Assembly (NCBI RefSeq): GCF_902706295.1
Contig: NZ_CACSJJ010000023.1
Location: forward strand, 20,726 to 84,725
DNA from: Arthrobacter sp. 18067
GTDB lineage: Bacteria; Actinomycetota; Actinomycetes; Actinomycetales; Micrococcaceae
Direction: 5' to 3'
DNA length: 64,000 nucleotides
Shown: in pieces, positions 57,020-64,000 of the stretch
How positions within the stretch are numbered: position 1 is the first letter of the stretch
Layout: each line of letters opens with the position of its first letter
Made by a program: the position numbers and the translations under genes
Notes under the pieces: model-generated
The model's input: only the letters and a program-made list of their open reading frames with translations
Databases searched by the model: none
Told to the model about the DNA's origin: nothing

Positions 57020-57427
57020 TCAGGCGCGGGCTGAAGTTACGGCGGCCTTGTCCTGGGACAAGGCAACACCCAGCAGGACCACTGCGCTGGCAAGGTGCAG
57101 CACGTTGTCTGCGCCGTTGAGGGCAATGATGTTCAGAGAGCTGCCGACGAGGAAGAGTCCGAGGATACCCACCAACAGGTAGACGCCACCGACGGCCGTG
57201 TTGACGGACTTGGACAGCGTGACGCTGTTCATGCCGGAGTAAAGCAGTGCAGCGCCAATGGCCAAGTGGATGATGTTGTGAAGCGGGTTCACGGCGAAGA
57301 TGATCAAGTTGGCGCCCTCGGTGGCGAAGAAGCCGATTCCCGAGGTGACGAAGAATCCGAGTACGCCTACCAGGAGGTAGACGGCTCCGAAGATGGTGGC
57401 GATCAAGCGATTGGGCGAAGTACGCAT
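57020..57427 (-). CDS. DUF4383 membrane protein
   Basis: A 135-residue protein with four helices. The conserved pattern of the DUF4383 family is clear: LIATIFGAVYLLVGVLGFFV, then NLIIFAVNPLHNIIHLAIGA, and a second half echoing the first (VGGVYLLVGILGLFLVG, NGADNVLHLASAVVLLG). The two halves look like an internal duplication. The role is unknown; genes of this family are common in soil actinobacteria, often near stress functions. Confidence 0.85.
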   Translation of the reverse strand: MRTSPNRLIATIFGAVYLLVGVLGFFVTSGIGFFATEGANLIIFAVNPLHNIIHLAIGAALLYSGMNSVTLSKSVNTAVGGVYLLVGILGLFLVGSSLNIIALNGADNVLHLASAVVLLGVALSQDKAAVTSARA

Positions 57428-57555
57428 TGGTCCGAACCTTCCGATGATGGCCGGATTCCCGGCCGTCCTGCTGAGCCCCGGGTGGGGCTCTCAAGCAGTG
57501 ATTCGGACCATATGCGCAGGTGGATGGGTGAAAGTCCGGAAATATTTTCCGGCAG

Positions 57556-58251
57556 TTACGGGCGAAGGCGGATGCTGCTCATCTTGAGGTCATTCGTGCC
57601 CTCGAAGACGTACTGGAGGTCGATGGTCTTGCCATCGCATTGCAGCTTGCCGCCGAGCTCGGCTTTGTTGTTGCCGTTGGTGGAGTTCACATTCACGGAG
57701 TTGTAGTTCGGCTTGCATGAGCTGTCCAGCTGCAGGCTTGCGATACCGTCCACGAACGACTGCTTATCCAACTCGTCCTTCAATGGCTGGCTGAGGTAGT
57801 TGTCGTACGCCTGCTCCGATTGCCCGGAGACCACAAGATTGGTGAATTCGTCTGCGAGGGACCTGGCCTTGGATGTGGCGTTGCCCACGAGGTTGACCAG
57901 CAAAAGGACACCCACCACCGCAAGCACGATCACCCCCGCAACGATGCTCAGCACGATCCACAGGACTTTTCGGCTCTTCTTGGGGGGCTGCTGGCCGAAT
58001 TGCCCGGGCGCATACTGACCGGGTTGATACTGACCCTGCGGGTACGGGTTCTGGCCTTGGGGGTACGGGTTCTGCTGGTATTGGCCCGGAGCCGCATACT
58101 GCGGGTTGCCCGCTTGCGGAGAAGCGGACGACGGCGGTTGTTGCCACTGCGGTGAGGCACCCGTCTGCGGCGGGTATCCCGGCGGAATCGGGGGAGGGTT
58201 CTGTCCGGGGTTGTTGTTCCCGGGCTGGCTGGGTTCTTGCGGGTTGCTCAC
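57556..58251 (-). CDS. Proline/glutamine-rich single-pass membrane protein
   Basis: A 231-residue protein. Residues 1-100 are low-complexity cytosolic sequence rich in Pro, Gln, Gly and Tyr with PYPQGQN repeats. A membrane helix follows (VLWIVLSIVAGVIVLAVVGV, about residues 96-120). The external domain (125-231) begins SLADEFTNLVVSGQSEQAYD and has two cysteines that may pair (SSCKPNYN and KLQCDGKT). It resembles DUF4878/DUF4190-type envelope proteins of actinobacteria. GTG start at 58251 follows AAAGGGGCACGATC. Function unknown. Confidence 0.75.
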   Translation of the reverse strand: MSNPQEPSQPGNNNPGQNPPPIPPGYPPQTGASPQWQQPPSSASPQAGNPQYAAPGQYQQNPYPQGQNPYPQGQYQPGQYAPGQFGQQPPKKSRKVLWIVLSIVAGVIVLAVVGVLLLVNLVGNATSKARSLADEFTNLVVSGQSEQAYDNYLSQPLKDELDKQSFVDGIASLQLDSSCKPNYNSVNVNSTNGNNKAELGGKLQCDGKTIDLQYVFEGTNDLKMSSIRLRP

Positions 58252-58398
58252 GATCGTGCCCCTTTCGGCAGCCTCCGGCAGCGCCACCACCTTGCCGGGG
58301 ACCTCTGGCCGGCCCCCGTTGCGTCCTCTTGCATCAAATCGCATGCCGGTTCCGCGGGCAAGTCCTACGCCCGGAATAACCGCAGGTGGGAAGGGATT

Positions 58399-58869
58399 TC
58401 AGGCCCCGGAGCGCCTTCCGAGCAAGGGCTGCACCCGGTACGGGATCATTTCGCGCATCGCCAGGGCGGTATCTGTCCGTTCCACGCCGTCGCAGCCAAG
58501 GATTTTTCCGTTGATGCGGTAGAGGTCCTCCGCGTCCAAAGCAACGACGCGCAACAGCAGGTCCGCTGAACCTGTCAAGCCAAAACCTTCCAGGATTTCC
58601 GGGATGTCCGCGAGATCCTGGGCGAGGGAAGCGAGCTTCTGCTGCTGCACATGGACTGTGATGAATGCCGTCAGCGGGTAACCGAGGGCAGCCGGGTTGA
58701 TCCTTCGCTCGAAGGAAAGGAACGCGTGCTTTTTCTCGAGTTGGGCCATGCGGGCCTGGACCGTGTTGCGGGACAAGCCCAACTTTTGGGCGAGGGCAAC
58801 CACTGTCCCGCGGGGGTCCTTCGCCATGGCCGAAAGGAGCCGGGTATCAGTGCCATCCAAGGGTTGCAT
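58399..58869 (-). CDS. Lrp/AsnC-family regulator (BkdR-like)
   Basis: A 156-residue feast/famine regulator. The N-terminal helix-turn-helix has LDGTDTRLLSAMAKDPRGTV and LAQKLGLSRNTVQARMAQLE; the C-terminal ligand-binding RAM domain ends DTALAMREMIPYRVQPLLG. Regulators of this family sit divergent from bkd operons and sense branched-chain amino acids or keto acids. Here it is divergent from the ketoacid dehydrogenase genes, which supports that role. The ATG at 58869 is used; in-frame codons before it overlap the promoter. Confidence 0.88.
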   Translation of the reverse strand: MQPLDGTDTRLLSAMAKDPRGTVVALAQKLGLSRNTVQARMAQLEKKHAFLSFERRINPAALGYPLTAFITVHVQQQKLASLAQDLADIPEILEGFGLTGSADLLLRVVALDAEDLYRINGKILGCDGVERTDTALAMREMIPYRVQPLLGRRSGA

Positions 58870-58952
58870 AATGCGCAAGATTAGCACGCCCTGAACCCCC
58901 AAAACAGGGCACAATGCTCAACTTCTGCGGGGGTAGTTGTACCCGATGCCTC

Positions 58953-58970
58953 TTGTGAGTAGGGTCACAA
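58953..58970. promoter_or_regulatory. Perfect CRP/GlxR-type site in the bkd divergent region
   Basis: TTGTGAGTAGGGTCACAA is a perfect TGTGA-N6-TCACA palindrome with one extra matching pair outside. It lies 95 bp upstream of the E1 alpha start and 84 bp upstream of the regulator start. It is the strongest CRP-type match seen in the window. Confidence 0.7.
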
Positions 58971-59064
58971 TTAACTCCGGCGAAGGTGCCGGAGGGCCGG
59001 TCTGCGGCAGGATCACAAGTCCAGCCAGCGCCGACGAAAACGAGCCGGAAGGTTGCGATCACCT

Positions 59065-60234
59065 GTGTTGACGGATCAGGCGGGCAAGGGAGTGCATCAA
59101 GGCACTCCGGGCCCAGGACAAAGTGCACCAAATCCCCTGCGGACTGGCGGCAATCTGCTCCAGCTGGTGTCGCCGGAAGGCGACCGCATCAGCCATCCCG
59201 AATTCGATGTCTGGGTTAAGGACATCGGCGACGAGCAATTGTGTTCCCTCTATGAGGACATGACCGTCATCCGCCGTATCGATGCCGAGGCAACGGCACT
59301 GCAGCGTCAGGGAGAGTTGGCTTTGTGGCCGCCGCTCCTGGGCCAGGAAGCGGCCCAGATCGGTTCAAGCCGCTCGCTGCGCGACGATGACTTCGTCTTC
59401 CCGAGCTACCGTGAAAGCGGCGTTGCTTACGTCAGAGGCGCCCACCTCTCCGAGATCGCCAGGGTGTGGCGAGGCAATGCCTCCTATGGTTGGGACCCGC
59501 AGCGAATCAACTTGGCCACGCCACAGATCATCATCGGATCCCAGAGCCTGCACGCCACCGGCTACGCCATGGGCGTCCAGCTGGACGGCGCGAGTACGGC
59601 TGTTCTTGCCTACTTCGGCGACGGCGCCACCAGTGAAGGTGACGTGAACGAGGCCATGGTGTTCGCGGCCAGCTATCAGGCTCCCGTCGTGTTCTTCTGC
59701 CAGAACAACCACTGGGCTATTTCCGAGCCTGTCCGCATCCAATCGCATGTGCAATTGGCTGACAGGCCTACCGGGTTCGGTATTCCGAGTATGCGGGTTG
59801 ACGGGAACGACGTCATGGCAGTCATGGCAGCCACCCGGGTTGCCCTGGACCGTGCACGCAAGGGCGGCGGTCCTACCTTCATCGAGGCTGTTACCTACCG
59901 CATGGGTCCGCACACTACTGCCGATGACCCCACCCGGTACCGGGACCCCAACGAGCTGGAAGACTGGGCAGCCAAGGACCCGATCCTGAGGCTGCACAAG
60001 CTCCTCGAGGCCAAGGGCCTGCTGACTGAGGATGTGGCAGCCCGTGTCAAGGCAAAAGCCGATGCCGTGGCTGCTGAGCTCCGTTCCAGCTGCATCGACA
60101 TGCCGGACCCACAGCCCTTGGACGTTTTCAACCACGTGTACAGCACGCCGAATTCCTGGATTGAACGTCAGAAGGACCACTACTCGCGCTACCTGAACAG
60201 TTTCAACCAGCCAGTCGAGGAAGGTGCACTCTGA
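59065..60234 (+). CDS. bkdA: 2-oxo acid dehydrogenase E1 component, alpha subunit
   Basis: Thiamine-diphosphate-dependent E1 alpha of a branched-chain 2-oxoacid (or pyruvate) dehydrogenase, 389 residues from the GTG at 59065. PPLLGQEAAQIGSSRSLRDD binds substrate. The ThDP fold is complete: YFGDGATSEGDVNEAMVFAA holds the GDG and the later NNHWAIS the closing Asn pair. TYRMGPHTTADDPTRYRD is the phosphorylation-loop counterpart. The N-terminus is uncertain (TTG at 59053 is possible). The split E1 and divergent Lrp regulator favour branched-chain keto acids over pyruvate. It overlaps bkdB by one base. Confidence 0.88.
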   Translation: MLTDQAGKGVHQGTPGPGQSAPNPLRTGGNLLQLVSPEGDRISHPEFDVWVKDIGDEQLCSLYEDMTVIRRIDAEATALQRQGELALWPPLLGQEAAQIGSSRSLRDDDFVFPSYRESGVAYVRGAHLSEIARVWRGNASYGWDPQRINLATPQIIIGSQSLHATGYAMGVQLDGASTAVLAYFGDGATSEGDVNEAMVFAASYQAPVVFFCQNNHWAISEPVRIQSHVQLADRPTGFGIPSMRVDGNDVMAVMAATRVALDRARKGGGPTFIEAVTYRMGPHTTADDPTRYRDPNELEDWAAKDPILRLHKLLEAKGLLTEDVAARVKAKADAVAAELRSSCIDMPDPQPLDVFNHVYSTPNSWIERQKDHYSRYLNSFNQPVEEGAL

Positions 60235-61244
60235 TGTCCAAGCTCACGTTTGCCCGGGCCATCAACGCCGGCCTCCGCAAGTCGCTCGAAAACGATCCCA
60301 AAGTGGTCCTCATGGGCGAAGACATCGGTTCGCTCGGTGGTGTTTTCCGCGTCACCGACGGACTCCAGAAGGACTTTGGAAAGCACCGGGTGATCGATTC
60401 CCCGCTGGCCGAATCCGGCATTATCGGCACCGCGGTAGGTTTGGCGTACCGCGGCTACCGTCCCGTGTGCGAAATCCAGTTCGATGGTTTCATCTACCCG
60501 GCATTCGACCAGATCGTCAGCCAAGTAGCCAAGATGCACTACCGCACCCAGGGTCGGGTCAAGATGCCCATCACCATCCGGGTCCCCTTCGGCGGCGGCA
60601 TCGGATCTCCGGAACATCACTCCGAATCACCCGAGGCGTACTTCACCCACACCTCTGGTCTCAGGGTCGTGGCAGTGTCGAATCCGCAGGACGCCTACAC
60701 GATGATCCAGCAGGCCATCGCGTCCGATGACCCCGTCCTCTACTTCGAACCCAAGCGCCGCTACCACGACAAGGGCGACGTGGACGAAAGCCTGGACCTT
60801 TCCACGGCGCTTCCCTTGGACAGGGCTGCCGTGGTGAACGCCGGCACAGACGTGACCCTGGTGGCATACGGTCCTTTGGTGAAAACCGCGAAGGACGCTG
60901 CCATGGCAGCAGCCGATGAAGGCATTTCCGTGGAGGTCATCGACCTCCGTTCCCTGGCCCCCGTGGACTATCCCGTGGTGGAGGCCTCCGTCCGCAAGAC
61001 GGGCCGACTGGTCATCACCCACGAGGCCGGCCAGTCCGGTGGCCTAGGTGCAGAGATTGCTGCCAGCATCACTGAACGCTGCTTTCATTATCTGGAGTCT
61101 GCTCCCGTCCGCATTACCGGCTTCGATGTTCCGTACCCCTATTCGAAGCTCGAAATGCACCATCTGCCGGACCTGGACAGGATCCTCGACGGCGTTGACC
61201 GCGCCTTGGGCCGCCCGAACTCGCTGAGTGGACTGGAAGGATGA
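60234..61244 (+). CDS. bkdB: 2-oxo acid dehydrogenase E1 component, beta subunit
   Basis: E1 beta of the same complex, 336 residues. VLMGEDIGSLGGVFRVTDGL and RVIDSPLAESGIIGTAVGLA are the transketolase-pyrimidine blocks. CEIQFDGFIYPAFDQIVSQV and RVPFGGGIGSPEHHSESPEA follow, and RLVITHEAGQSGGLGAEIAA is the C-terminal transketolase domain. ATGA overlap with the E2 gene couples translation across the three genes. Confidence 0.9.
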   Translation: MSKLTFARAINAGLRKSLENDPKVVLMGEDIGSLGGVFRVTDGLQKDFGKHRVIDSPLAESGIIGTAVGLAYRGYRPVCEIQFDGFIYPAFDQIVSQVAKMHYRTQGRVKMPITIRVPFGGGIGSPEHHSESPEAYFTHTSGLRVVAVSNPQDAYTMIQQAIASDDPVLYFEPKRRYHDKGDVDESLDLSTALPLDRAAVVNAGTDVTLVAYGPLVKTAKDAAMAAADEGISVEVIDLRSLAPVDYPVVEASVRKTGRLVITHEAGQSGGLGAEIAASITERCFHYLESAPVRITGFDVPYPYSKLEMHHLPDLDRILDGVDRALGRPNSLSGLEG

Positions 61245-62638
61245 CCGCCACCATGATCAAGGAATTCAGGCTGCCGGACCTTGGGGAGGGACTGACGGAA
61301 TCGGAAATCCTCAGCTGGAAGGTGGCGGTGGGGGACACTGTCACCCTGAACCAGGTCATCGCCGAGGTGGAAACTGCCAAAGCAGTCGTCGAACTTCCGT
61401 CTCCGTTCGCGGGAACCGTTGCGGCCCTTCATGAGCAGCCCGGAACGGTGGTGGAGGTCGGGAAGCGGATCGTCTCGTTTGAGGTGGACGACGCCGGATC
61501 CTCCAACAGAGGCAGCACCCCGGCCGCTGGCAACGGGTCCGCCGTCGAGACTTCCGCAAATGGTTCTGCGCCCGCGGGCGCCGCTGACGCGGTGGGGAGC
61601 CCCGCCAAACGTGAGCCGAACCTGGTGGGGTATGGCGCCGTCGTCGAACATACAGGCCGCCCGACCCGGCGCGCCCGCGGCCAAGTTCAGGAGGCCCACC
61701 CGAAAGCCCCTGTCCCTGAGCAGCCACGGTCCGCGCCCGTCGCAGTGCCGGAACCAGAAACGGCAAGCGCCGAGCGGCCCCGCTCCACACCGCCAGTGCG
61801 CAAATTGGCGCGCGATCTTGGCATCGATTTGGAACAGGTTCCGGGCACGGGACCCGGCGGGCTCATCACCCGCGAGGACGTCCAGGGCTTTACGAGTACG
61901 CCGGAAACCGTATCCGAAGCTCCAGCGGCGAGGGGCGAGCGGGAAACACGCACAGCTATCAAGGGTGTTCGGAAGTTCACGGCCGCCGCCATGGTCCAGA
62001 GCGCCTTCACCGCGCCGCATGTGACAGAGTTCCTGACCGTCGACGTCACGGCAACCATGGAGTTGCTGGGCAGGATCAAGGGCAACAAAGCATTCGAAGG
62101 GTACAAGCTGACGCCGCTGACCATCGCGGCCAAGGCCATGTTGGTGGCGCTGCGGAACAATCCCACGGTTAACTCCCGCTGGGACGAGGCGAACCAGGAG
62201 ATTGTCCAGTTCAACTACGTGAACCTCGGCATTGCGGCTGCAACACCCCGCGGCCTGACCGTCCCGAACATCAAGGACGCAGACCAACTGACGCTGCGTG
62301 AACTCTCCACGGCATTGACTGAGCTGACGGACACGGCACGTGCAGGCAAGACGTCCCCGTCGGATCTTTCCGGTGGCACCATCTCGATCACCAACATTGG
62401 TGTGTTCGGGATCGACGCGGGGACACCCATCCTTAATCCAGGCGAAGCCGCCATTGTCGCCCTCGGCGCTGTGCGTAAGGCTCCGTGGGTTGTCAACGAT
62501 GAACTCGCTGTCCGGCAGGTCATGTCGCTGAGCCTGTCCTTCGACCACCGCCTGGTGGATGGCGAGCAGGGTTCACGGTTCCTCGCGGACCTTGGCGCCA
62601 TCCTGTCCGATCCAGCCATGGTCATGACAATGATCTGA
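61241..62638 (+). CDS. bkdC: Dihydrolipoamide acyltransferase (E2)
   Basis: Core E2 subunit, 465 residues. The N-terminal lipoyl domain has VIAEVETAKAVVELPSPFAG with the lipoylated Lys. A flexible Ala/Pro/Gly linker follows (residues 80-180). The subunit-binding domain is STPPVRKLARDLGIDLEQVP to LITREDVQGF. The catalytic domain ends in SFDHRLVDGEQGSRFLADLG, where DHRxxDG carries the His. No E3 gene (lipoamide dehydrogenase) is nearby, so E3 is supplied from elsewhere in the genome. Start at 61241 or the ATG four codons later. Confidence 0.9.
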   Translation: MTATMIKEFRLPDLGEGLTESEILSWKVAVGDTVTLNQVIAEVETAKAVVELPSPFAGTVAALHEQPGTVVEVGKRIVSFEVDDAGSSNRGSTPAAGNGSAVETSANGSAPAGAADAVGSPAKREPNLVGYGAVVEHTGRPTRRARGQVQEAHPKAPVPEQPRSAPVAVPEPETASAERPRSTPPVRKLARDLGIDLEQVPGTGPGGLITREDVQGFTSTPETVSEAPAARGERETRTAIKGVRKFTAAAMVQSAFTAPHVTEFLTVDVTATMELLGRIKGNKAFEGYKLTPLTIAAKAMLVALRNNPTVNSRWDEANQEIVQFNYVNLGIAAATPRGLTVPNIKDADQLTLRELSTALTELTDTARAGKTSPSDLSGGTISITNIGVFGIDAGTPILNPGEAAIVALGAVRKAPWVVNDELAVRQVMSLSLSFDHRLVDGEQGSRFLADLGAILSDPAMVMTMI

Positions 62639-62651
62639 CGCGTCCCAAGCT

Positions 62652-62712
62652 GCGCCGGCCCATCCCTTTACGAGTGCTTGCAGGAAACTGCGGTTAAGGG
62701 GTGGGCCGGCGC
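62652..62712. terminator. Terminator between bkdC and the epimerase gene
   Basis: GCGCCGGCCCATCCCTT (62652-62668) and AAGGGGTGGGCCGGCGC (62696-62712) pair over 17 bp with one wobble and a 27-nt loop. It lies between convergent genes and probably serves both. Confidence 0.7.
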
Positions 62713-62715
62713 GCG

Positions 62716-63588
62716 TCAGTCTTCTGTGGGCGTGGTCCGATTGGAGTGGACGTCGCGCCAGCTGTGCTCCGGCTCGAAGCCCAACATCCTGCGCGCCTTG
62801 TCGATGGACAACATGGTTTCGTGCTGCCCCAGTTCCTTGAGGACCTCGACGCCGGGGAAGACTTCCGCCGCCAGATCGGCGCTGCGGCGGCCCATGACGG
62901 TGTCGGCCGCCGCGATGATGAACGTCTCGAAACCAGGCTGCCCGTGCTCCAAGGCACGGACCACCGCCAAGGCGCCGTCCCGGGCGTCGATATAGCCCCA
63001 CAGGTTCCACTTGCGCAGCGTTGCATCGGAGTCGAAGGACGGGAAGGCATCGTAGTCTTCCGGGTCCATGACGTTGGAGAAGCGCAGCGCCGTGATGCTC
63101 AGCTCCGGGTCCCATCGGGTGAGCTGGATCGCCATCTGCTCTTCGAGGTGCTTGACCAAGGAGTAGGTGCTTTCCGGCCGGGCTGTGTACTCCTCGTCGA
63201 CGGGAATGTAGGGAGGGTCGATGTCGAAAGGGAGCCCAAGTACGGTCTCGCTTGACGCGTAGACCACCTTTTTGATGCCCGCCCGCCGTGCCGCCTGGAA
63301 CACGTTGTAGGTGGACACCATGTTGTTTTCGAAGATCGCGGCGTCCGGGGCAAGCCCAGGGGCCGGGATGGCTGCGAGATGGACGATCGCGTCCAGGCCG
63401 TTGTGCTGGTCATCCAGGCCGTGGATGACGTCCAGGACCTGCCCGTAGTTCCGCAGATCCACGTTCACGTATCCTCGGCCACGAGTTCCGGCGCGGTCCA
63501 TGTTGAGCACCTGGTGGCCGTCCTGTGTCAGGCGCCGGACCACGCTCCTGCCCAGTTTTCCGCTTCCGCCAGTGACGGCAATCCTCAT
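62716..63588 (-). CDS. NAD-dependent epimerase/dehydratase family protein
   Basis: A 290-residue extended short-chain dehydrogenase. The Rossmann loop VTGGSGKLGRSVVRRLTQDG is at residues 5-24, VHLAAIPAPGL the next NAD-binding block, and the catalytic YSLVK (Y-x3-K) is near residue 143 in RPESTYSLVKHLEEQ. Ser/Thr of the triad is in VVYASSETVLG. The C-terminal part binds the sugar nucleotide or other substrate. Residue pattern resembles UDP-glucose epimerase-like proteins of unknown substrate. It converges on bkdC. Confidence 0.82.
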   Translation of the reverse strand: MRIAVTGGSGKLGRSVVRRLTQDGHQVLNMDRAGTRGRGYVNVDLRNYGQVLDVIHGLDDQHNGLDAIVHLAAIPAPGLAPDAAIFENNMVSTYNVFQAARRAGIKKVVYASSETVLGLPFDIDPPYIPVDEEYTARPESTYSLVKHLEEQMAIQLTRWDPELSITALRFSNVMDPEDYDAFPSFDSDATLRKWNLWGYIDARDGALAVVRALEHGQPGFETFIIAAADTVMGRRSADLAAEVFPGVEVLKELGQHETMLSIDKARRMLGFEPEHSWRDVHSNRTTPTED

Positions 63589-64000
63589 GGTGTGCTCCTC
63601 GATAGTGACCGGTCCATAGCCCTGTTGCTTTGTGGATTCAGCGGCGGGTTCGAGTTTCAGCCTAGGCTGGGCGGCAGCAGAAAACAGCCTCCCAAGCTGG
63701 CCCTGTGAGTCCTAGGAATACTGGAACGACTCAAGGGCATGCGTGTTGCTGGCTTGCCTAACACGGTCTGGCCCGGCCGCAGTGGCCAATCTGCCGCCGT
63801 CGAGCTTCCACGCGGGTAAAGCACTTACGCATCACCGGCAGCAAGTCGGCAGGATCTTGCGAACTGCAGAACCGTTCCCTGGCCAGGCAGTAAGCGCTCC
63901 TTATGCCTGTGTGCAGCGAACGCCCCCGCAACACCCTTATGTTCTGTGGGGTGTGTGGTGGTGGTTGCGTCGGGGTGTTTGTTTTGGGTCGATGTGGGGT
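63589..64000. other. Gene-free right edge
   Basis: No convincing coding frame is visible in the last 412 bases. The first part should hold the epimerase promoter. From about 63923 a nested inverted repeat appears (CGCAAC at 63927 with GTTGCG at 63964, and ACACCC with GGGTGT inside), within a strongly G/T-rich plus strand that runs to the edge. Confidence 0.5.

Noticed and set aside
59065..62638. Pyruvate dehydrogenase (PDH) as the identity of the three-gene complex
   Set aside because: Not excluded, but actinobacteria normally use single-chain AceE for PDH; the split E1 and divergent Lrp regulator favour branched-chain keto acids.
1..64000. CRISPR array, insertion sequence, transposase or integrase
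   Set aside because: No spaced direct-repeat array, terminal inverted repeats with transposase, or recombinase motif was found on either strand.

Overview
The window is high-GC actinobacterial chromosome, most likely from the Micrococcaceae (Arthrobacter/Paenarthrobacter type). The basis is protein style, frequent GTG starts, a SAM-IV-type riboswitch ahead of metX, the order rpsB-tsf-pyrH-frr-cdsA, and a bkd operon divergent from an Lrp regulator. There is no phage, transposase or CRISPR array. Most of the window is core chromosome with short operons; the clearest accessory-looking pieces are a sugar-catabolic locus at the left edge and an orphan membrane-protein gene at 41.1-42.6 kb. No homology search was possible, so calls rest on motifs, length, gene order and reading of the bases.

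Layout. 0-6.1 kb: a secreted GH101 endo-alpha-N-acetylgalactosaminidase (cut by the left edge) divergent from a five-gene operon: SIS-domain isomerase/deaminase, ROK kinase, PfkB-type kinase, class II aldolase and DeoR regulator. Together they look like a route from mucin-type O-glycan sugar to triose phosphates through tagatose phosphates. 6.1-8.4 kb: histidine phosphatase, CPBP protease-like membrane protein and a glyoxalase-fold protein. 8.6-11.4 kb: metY and metX with shared promoter sequence and the riboswitch. 11.4-21.3 kb: mixed housekeeping and accessory genes (SHOCT-like protein, AlkZ-like glycosylase, GDSL hydrolase, esterase, S4 protein, DMT exporter, glyS, GNAT, berberine-bridge-like oxidoreductase, YibE/F protein). 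21.3-24.9 kb: ABC-2 exporter with a DesK/DesR-like two-component system and a matching inverted repeat upstream. 24.9-29.8 kb: dusB, dgt, dnaG and two identical tRNA-Asn genes.

29.8-39.6 kb: leftward operon of Bcr/CflA pump, a 59-residue glycine-rich membrane protein, MprF-like protein and membrane esterase; then rightward genes for a holin-like membrane protein, CDP-alcohol phosphatidyltransferase, NIPA/DMT-like transporter and GT4 glycosyltransferase. 39.6-43.2 kb: a CAT-anticodon tRNA, an acyl-CoA dehydrogenase behind a perfect palindromic operator, the orphan membrane protein and an M23 peptidase. 43.5-48.5 kb: rpsB, tsf, pyrH, frr, cdsA and a DivIVA-repeat protein. 49.2-55.2 kb: two sodium/solute symporters, each with a small membrane partner, on either side of a LytS/LytTR two-component system. 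55.2-58.9 kb: PHP protein, small membrane proteins and the Lrp regulator. 59-62.6 kb: bkdABC-type ketoacid dehydrogenase genes. 62.7-64 kb: an epimerase and a gene-free edge.

The most interesting signals are regulatory. Two CRP/GlxR-type sites (upstream of the acetate symporter pair and in the bkd divergent region) tie carboxylate uptake to keto-acid oxidation. There are also a CsoR-like 17-bp palindrome between the tRNA-Asn genes, phased GTTRAC repeats in the GH101 promoter region, and an oxidoreductase whose conserved N-terminus runs upstream of its only standard start codon through a terminator-like hairpin.
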